Made by a program: the position numbers and the translations under genes. Source: Macrostomum hystrix (lineage: Eukaryota; Platyhelminthes; Macrostomidae). Taken from it: a DNA stretch of 64,000 nucleotides. This document shows, in pieces, positions 57,924 to 64,000 of the stretch (position 1 is its first letter; each line of letters starts with the position of its first letter). A model generated the notes under the pieces. It searched no databases, had not been told where the DNA came from, and saw nothing but the letters and a program-made list of their open reading frames with translations. The DNA lies in NCBI GenBank assembly GCA_950097015.1, contig CATNEN010000025.1, forward strand, positions 7,348,501-7,412,500. The letters run 5' to 3'.

Positions 57924-60900
57924 ATGAGTCGGTCGGGCTTAGTGGCAGCCATGTCCATCGCGGCCGCCTTGGCAACTCTGGCATCGAAGGCTCCCACAGT
58001 CGTTGGCGTGGATTCCCACCTGCTGTCAGCGGTGCTGCCTAAGCTGTACATTGTTCCGGTGTCGCTGGACTCCGCCGACTTCAAAGACGACAGCGAAGAG
58101 TTTCGCAAGATGCAGACCACGCTGGCCGCGATGCAGAAGGGCGGCAATGAGACAATGTTCGAGCTGGTTGTGGACGAGCTCAAGCGCTGCCGGCAGTCAC
58201 CGAAGCACCTGATGCAGGCAGTCTGCTCGACGCTGCAGATGGAGGAGCCGAAATTCGGCAACGCCCTGGTGTTGACGAAAGTGAATCCGTCCGACTTCAT
58301 CAAGTCTAAAGACTTTGTCCGGGCCACCGAATACCTGCTGCACGTTGCCAGCACCATCGGCCTGCCTACCTTCGTGTACCTGGGCATCGTGGCCGGACAC
58401 CTCGATGTGAGTCTATGTGAACACTGTGAACTATGTGAACACTGTGAACTATGTGAACACTGTGAACTATGTGAACACTGTGAACTATGTGAACACTGTG
58501 AACTATGTGAACACTGTGAACTATGTGAACACTGTGAACTATGTGAACACTGTGAACTATGTGAACACTGTGAACTATGTGAACACTGTGAACTATGTGA
58601 ACACTGTGAACTATGTGAACACTGTGAACTATGTGAACACTGTGAACTATGTGAACACTGTGAACTATGTGAACACTGTGAACTATGTGAACACTGTGAA
58701 AGCAGTAAAACATATTGGGTCTTCCGTCTGCACAGATGGAGGAGGACTCAATGGCCCTCCATCTGGAGCCAGGTTCCCGACATGTCGCTCGCGCGATGTT
58801 TGACTTCCTGAAGACCTACGATTGGAAGATGGCCAGCCTCATTGTGTCCAGGATCACCCTTGGTCACCGCAGCCTAGAAATCGAGCTCAAGAAGTTGGCT
58901 GAGGCGAGTCGAAAACTCGACGACCCGAATGCATACAGGTGAGAATGCCGAATTTCATGGTGTCAGATCTCACGGTGTCAGGTTTCATGGTGTCAGGTTT
59001 CATGGTGTCAGGTTTCATGGTGTCAGGTTTCATCGTGCCAGGTTTCATGGTGTCAGGTTTCATGGTGTCAGGTTTCATGATGTCAGGTTTCATGGTGTCA
59101 GGTCTCATGGTGTCAGGTTTCATGGTGTCAGGTTTCATGGTGTCAGGTCTCATGGTGTCAGGTTTCATGATGTCAGGTTTCATGATGTCAGGTTTCATGG
59201 TGTCAGGTCTCATGGTGTCGAGTTTCATGGTGTCAGGTTTCATGTTGTCGGGTTTCATGGTGTCAGGTTTTATGGTGTCAGGTTTCGTGGTGTCGGATTT
59301 CATGGTGTCAGGTTTCATGGTGTCAGGTTTCATGGTGTCAGGTTTCATGGTGTCAGGTTTCATGGTGTCAGGTTTCATGGTGTCAGGTTTCATGGTGTCA
59401 GGTTTCATGGTGCCAGGTTTCATGGTGTCAGGTTTTATGATATCAGGTTTCATGGTGTCAGGTTTCATGGTGTCAGGTTTTATGGTGTCAGGTTTCATGG
59501 TGTCAGGTTTCATGGTGTCAGGTTTTATGATGTCAGGTTTCATGGTGTCAGGTTTCATGGTGTCAGGTTTTATGATGTCAGGTTTCATGGTGTCAGGTTT
59601 CATGGTGTCAGGTTTTATGGTGTCAGGTTTCATGGTGTCAGGTTTCATGGTGTCAGGTTTTATGATGTCAGGTTTCATGGTGTCAGGTTTCATGGTGTCA
59701 GGTTTTATGATGTCAGGTTTCATGGTGTCAGGTCTCATGGTGTCAGGTTTCATGGTGTCAGGTTTCATGGTGTCAGGTTTCATGGTGTCAGGTTTCATGG
59801 TGTCAGGTTTCATGGTGTCAGGTTTCATGGTGTCAGGTTTCATCGTGCCAGGTTTCATGGTGTCAGGTTTTATGATATCAGGTTTCATGGTGTCAGGTTT
59901 CATGGTGTCAGGTTTCATGGTGTCAGGTTTCATGGTGTCAGGTTTCATGGTGTCGGGTTTTATGGTGTCAGGTTTCGTGGTGTCGGATTTCATGGTGTCA
60001 GGTTTCATGGTGTCAGGTTTCATGGTGTCAGGTTTCATGGTGTCAGGTTTCATGGTGTCAGGTTTCATGGTGTCAGGTTTCATGGTGTCAGGTTTCATGG
60101 TGCCAGGTTTCATGGTGTCAGGTTTTATGATATCAGGTTTCATGGTGTCAGGTTTCATGGTGTCAGATTTCATGGTGTCAGGTTTCATGGTGTCAGGTTT
60201 CATGGTGTCGGGTTTCATGGTGTCAGGTTTCATGGTGTCGGATTTCATGGTGTCAGGTTTTATGGTGTCAGGTTTCATGGTGTCAGGTTTCATGGTGTCA
60301 GGTTTCATGGTGTCAGGTCTCATGGTGTCTAGCTCAGCACTGATCATTCACTTTCAGATTCGAGCTGACACAGGTGCTTTCATTCAACGGCCTCAAGACA
60401 GCGTCGGAGATGCTGACCTGCAGGCGGTCCGCGCGGTGCAAAGCCATCTACCGCAAGATTCTGGAACGGCTGTCGAAGACAGAAGAGAGAATTTTTCTGT
60501 TCCACGGTTCCATGTGAGACTAAAGGGGGCAGTTTTGGGGCTGATTGTTCAATTTGAGCTAGCGTCATTAGCAACTGCGCCGCTGAAACTGATTTCCAGC
60601 ACTGATCTAAACATCCTGGTGAGCACATCGATGGATTCTGAGTACAGGTACCTATTTGAGAAGGACTATCTGTGGCTGTTGTCTCCGGCAGCGATACCCA
60701 GTCCTGCGAAGAACTTTAAGTCGGCGAACGCCCAGCTCGGTCCAATCGAGTTGCCCGGACTGTTTGGTAGGCGTGCCCAGCACTTGAAAGTTATCAACTA
60801 TTATCCACATGAAAATACGAAGTTAATTTTCTTCAACCGCACTATTTAGGCCTGACACACAATCCAGACTTGACCAAGGCAGTGCGGGTGGCCACGAACC

Positions 60901-62944
60901 TGTGGTACAAGGCATTGTTGAGCTTCAAGAGCAGCTTGGTGGAGCGAGGCCTCACAGACAAGGAGATTGTGCGCCAGATGCATCCGGACTTCACCTGCCA
61001 GACTGCGGAGAACAACGCCAGCAGTGTTTACTGGGAGTTCGGGCGGGACATTTACAGGTGACTTAACAGGGGCCGACAAGGGAGTGTGAGTGCGTCTTTG
61101 CTCACAGCCCCCAGCAAGTATAATAGAAATAACAATTGTAATATTGATTACTGGAAGTAACTGATAGTTACTGATATATTGATAGTAATCACAATAACAA
61201 TTAGTAATAATAATTGTCTACATTAACTAAAAGCGGGCCAGATCTGTCCATGGACTGGGGGGGGACGCCACACCCACCCTCAATTACCACAGCTAATGCT
61301 GGTAACCATTTGACAGCTGGGTGAACTGAAGCAATGCAGAGTGAAGTGTCTTGCTAAAGGACAAATAGTGGAGTCGGGAATCGAACCCCCGACCTTCAAG
61401 TTATGAGTACGATGCTATAAACACTAGGCTACAACCCCTTAGTTCTAATAGTAATATAGCTCGTATGGATAGTCAGTATAGCTATAATTATAATGTTGTC
61501 TTCCTATAAGTAATGTAGGTAATGTTGGCTTTATCGTTGGCTAAATCCCAGGCGCATTCTGAGCAGCTCCTACTGCTACTCGTGCGGCAGCGAAGGCGAA
61601 GTCGACGAGATTATCGGCTTCGACAAAGACGGCTTCATCAACACCACGGAGCTGCTGATAATGAACTCCCGCGGCGGCAAGCGTACCACAACAGAGTGGT
61701 TGTCTGTAGGACAGTGGAGCATGAGCAGCAGCCACTGGCCGCAGACAACCTCGGTCAGAATGGAGGGCGTTCTGTGGCCCGGCAATGCTAACACGCCGCC
61801 GCTGGGCCGTCCACAGAAGTTCCGCTTGCGGGTGGCCACACTCAAGGAGGACCCATTCGTCAGGTACTGGCCGCCGGAGAAGGACGGCTCGTGCGAAGTG
61901 ACCGCGCTGAAGTGCAGCATAGTTTCCGACAATGCCAGCCTTGTTGGCTTTCCCGCGGACAAGATCTGGTCCAACGACAGTCTGAGGGAGCTTATGCGAC
62001 GCACCGCTTATGAGGACAGCTGCTGCACTGGGCTCTCCATCGACCTGCTGAAGGAGCTCATGAAGGACATGGACTTTGAGGTTGACCTATTCGAGGTGCC
62101 CGACAAGACATGGGGCGGTTGGACTGCCGTAAGGATTGCTTCCAGAAGGATAATTGCTGCAAGAAAACTGACATGGGATAATCTGACATGGGATAATCTG
62201 ACATGGGATAATCTGACATGGGAAAATCTGACATGGGATAATCTGACATGGGAAAATCTGACATGGGATAATCTGACATGGGATAATCTGACATGGGATA
62301 ATCTGACATGGGATAAACTGACATGGGATAATCTGACATGGGATAATCTGACATGGGATAATCTGACATGGGAAAATCTGACATGGGATAATCTGACATG
62401 GGATAATCTGACATGGGATAATCTGACATCTAATAATGACAGATTATGACCCGAGGAAAGTTTGAATTAAGCTTCTTTCTAAAAGAAAGATTTTGTACAA
62501 TAGACTAAGTGCAGCCGGCAAGACAAGACTTGACACTTTGCAGATCGCTGGCTATTTCGTTATAAGCCAAACTTGGCATAGTAATAAACCAAAGCAATAG
62601 ACTAGGCTGGTGCAGTCAGTCCTACAGATTTCAGTTGTAAAACGTGAAAGAGGGAGACGAAAGTGACCAGAGGCTCATCAACACAATGGACCATCTCGCG
62701 AAATGCCATTTTTTAGCTAAAAGTGCGTGAAGCAAGTCCTAATCTTGCTCTACCCCGCAGTCAACCGGCTGGAATGGCCTCATTCGAGTGCTGACTGTCG
62801 GCATGGCGGACATGGTCGTGACTGCGCTGAAGATCACGCCGAACCGCAGTGACCAAATCGACTTCAGCCTGCCCTACCAGCGGACTGGCATCACCATTCT
62901 GGTGGCCCTTCGAGAGGGCGCGATCTCCACCAGGGCCTTTCTCA
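57924..62944 (+). CDS. NMDA-type ionotropic glutamate receptor subunit, exons 1-7 (3' part outside the window)
   Basis: Ligand-gated cation channel subunit of the neuronal plasma membrane. Exons: 57924-58406, 58736-58938, 60358-60513, 60600-60766, 60850-61057, 61552-62128, 62761-62944; phases 0, 2, 2, 1, 2, 0, 1, all GT-AG, giving 659 residues so far. Signal peptide in the first 25 residues; amino-terminal domain to about 480; then ligand-binding lobe S1: [17 protein letters not shown] (about 498-509), a six-residue Cys-Cys spacing, [38 protein letters not shown] (619-637). The TLKEDPFV motif and Cys spacing favour a GluN2 or GluN3-class subunit over GluN1. The conserved ligand Arg is present (627), but the Thr/Ser at 622 is Lys. 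Channel helices lie beyond the window. The ATG follows an acceptor-like TTTCTCAG directly; an alternative ATG is at 57951. Introns are dominated by minisatellites. Confidence 0.88.
58413..58701. repeat. 18-bp minisatellite in receptor intron 1, 16 units
   Basis: Unit CTATGTGAACACTGTGAA, essentially perfect. It begins 6 nt after the 5' splice site and ends 34 nt before exon 2. Confidence 0.97.
58950..60335. repeat. 15-bp minisatellite in receptor intron 2, about 92 units
   Basis: Unit TTCATGGTGTCAGGT with variants ATGATGTC, GTGCCAGG and TTTTATGG. It starts about 12 nt from the donor and ends about 22 nt before the exon 3 acceptor. Open on both strands for over 450 codons because the unit is a stop-free multiple of three. 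Confidence 0.97.
61190..61440 (-). mobile_element. tRNA-derived SINE, copy 3, in receptor intron 5
   Basis: Minus-strand copy of the 8003-8337 element: head GGTTGTAGCCTAGTG near 61435, B-box-like GGTTCGATTCCCGAC near 61385, central GCATTGCTTCAGTTCACCC, and AT-rich tail. It is more diverged at its 3' end than copies 1 and 2. Confidence 0.85.
62168..62432. repeat. 15-bp minisatellite in receptor intron 6, about 18 units, inverted copy of 57498-57912
   Basis: Unit CTGACATGGGATAAT, reverse complement of the array before exon 1, with AAAATCTG variants (TTTTCCC on the other strand) seen in both arrays. It starts 39 nt after the donor. Confidence 0.97.
62433..62760. other. Receptor intron 6, unique part
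   Basis: Intronic sequence leading to the exon 7 acceptor (TACCCCGCAG); nothing else recognised. Confidence 0.5.
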
Positions 62945-62952
62945 GTGAGACC

Positions 62953-63510
62953 CATTCCATGTGTTGCTATGTGGAATTCCATGAGTTGCTATGTGGAATT
63001 CCATGAGTTGCTATGTGGAATTCCATGAGTTGCTACGTGGAATTCCATGATTTGCTACGTGGAAATCCAGGATTTGCTACTTGGAATTCCATGATTTGCT
63101 ACGTGGAATTCCATGATTTGCTACGTGGAAATCCAGGATTTGCTACATGGAAATCCATGATTTGCTACGTGGAATTCCATGATTTGCTACATGGAAATCC
63201 ATGATTTGCTACTTGGAATTCCATGATTTGCTACGTGGAAATCCAGGATTTGCTACATGGAAATCCATGATTTGCTACTTGGAATTCCATGATTTGCTAC
63301 GTGGAATTCCATGATTTGCTACATGGAAATCCATGATTTGCTACTTGGAATTCCATGATTTGCTACGTGGAAATCCATGATTTGCTACGTGGAAATCCAT
63401 GATTTGCTATGTGGAATTCCATGAGTTGCTATGTGGAATTCATGGGTTGCCATGTGGAATTCATGGGTTGCCATGTGGAATTCATGGGTTGCCATGTGGA
63501 ATTTGAAGGG
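62953..63510. repeat. 21-bp minisatellite in receptor intron 7, about 26 units
   Basis: Unit of 21 bp containing TTGCTACGTGGAATTCCATG, with GGAAATCCAGG variants, starting about 8 nt after the exon 7 donor. Confidence 0.95.
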
Positions 63511-63785
63511 TTGAAATCTGAAAAATTTAAGGGTTAAAATCTGAGAAACTGAAGGGTTACAATCTGAGAAACTGAAGGGTTGCAATCTGAGAAACTGAAG
63601 GGTTGCAGTCTGAGAAACTGAAGGGTTGCAGTCTGAGAAACTGAAGGGTTGCAATCTGAGAAACTGAAGGGTTGCAGTCTGAGAAACTGAAGGTTGCAAG
63701 CTGAGAAACTGAAGGGTTGCAATCTGAGAAACTGAAGGGTTGCAGTCTGAGAAACTGAAGGGTTGCAATCTGAGGAATTGTAGGC
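63511..63785. repeat. 23-bp minisatellite in receptor intron 7, about 12 units
   Basis: Unit of 23 bp containing GGGTTGCAATCTGAGAAACT then GAA. It abuts the 21-bp array directly; the junction GGGTTGCCATGTGGAATTTG shares GGGTTGC with both. Confidence 0.95.
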
Positions 63786-64000
63786 GATCAAAGTTTTTTT
63801 CGAAGCAGACAGGTTGAGCACTAAAGTTCGAATGTGAAGGCCGCACGAGCCGCAAAAGCCAAGCTGGCTTTAAGTCAAGAAGTTTCCTTTGACGCGGTCT
63901 CATTGCAGCAGTCTTTTTTGGCAAAGATGCATATCCTGGCCTAGAAAGATAGAAGCATATTGCTTGATTTCAAGGCTATCAGCAATGGAAATCCTATTTG
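63786..64000. other. Receptor intron 7 continuing past the window edge
   Basis: No channel-helix exon is recognisable before the edge. Confidence 0.45.

Noticed and set aside
58887-60849. Frames of 467-636 codons on both strands in receptor intron 2
   Set aside because: They arise from a 15-bp stop-free unit lying between two well-supported exons.

Overview
The window looks like nuclear DNA of an invertebrate animal, probably a lophotrochozoan and possibly a free-living flatworm such as Macrostomum; the species is an inference. The basis: GT-AG introns, animal-specific gene families (EGF receptor, NMDA-type glutamate receptor, START-domain lipid carrier, LENG9-like RNA-end protein, COX16), a eukaryotic tRNA-Gln with a pol III terminator, a dispersed tRNA-derived SINE, and a very high load of minisatellites. 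Acceptor-like sites lie just upstream of several start codons, which fits spliced-leader trans-splicing.

Layout. 1-460 GA-rich array; 798-4841 (-) uninterrupted EGF-receptor gene; 5450-7060 array; 8003-8337 SINE; 8780-9390 array; 9777-17676 (-) five-exon STARD10-like gene whose introns hold four arrays or mobile fragments; 17677-21730 AT-rich with no gene seen; 21730-23870 first exon of an unrecognised membrane protein (-) between two arrays; 24440-31890 almost only tandem arrays; 33058-33129 tRNA-Gln(CUG); 34062-36371 (-) LENG9-like gene; 36706-36966 SINE; 37560-38550 array; 38631-38948 (-) COX16; 42086-43347 (-) small PDZ protein; 43900-57500 mostly arrays; 57924 to the window end (+) seven exons of an NMDA-type glutamate receptor whose 3' part lies outside the window.

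I rebuilt the spliced genes by matching GT/AG sites, reading phase and protein-family conservation. All complete models keep frame: STARD10-like 837 nt, LENG9-like 1785 nt, PDZ 582 nt. The genes do not form an obvious pathway; they are unrelated single genes.

The most striking property is not a gene. Nearly every intron and intergenic gap carries its own minisatellite (14-48 bp units), often starting within about 10-40 nt of a splice site; in the PDZ gene the 5' splice site itself has the sequence of a repeat unit. Three repeat families recur at distant loci in inverted orientation, and one such pair flanks exons 1-6 of the glutamate receptor gene. The very long open frames inside arrays follow from stop-free repeat units and are not annotated as genes.
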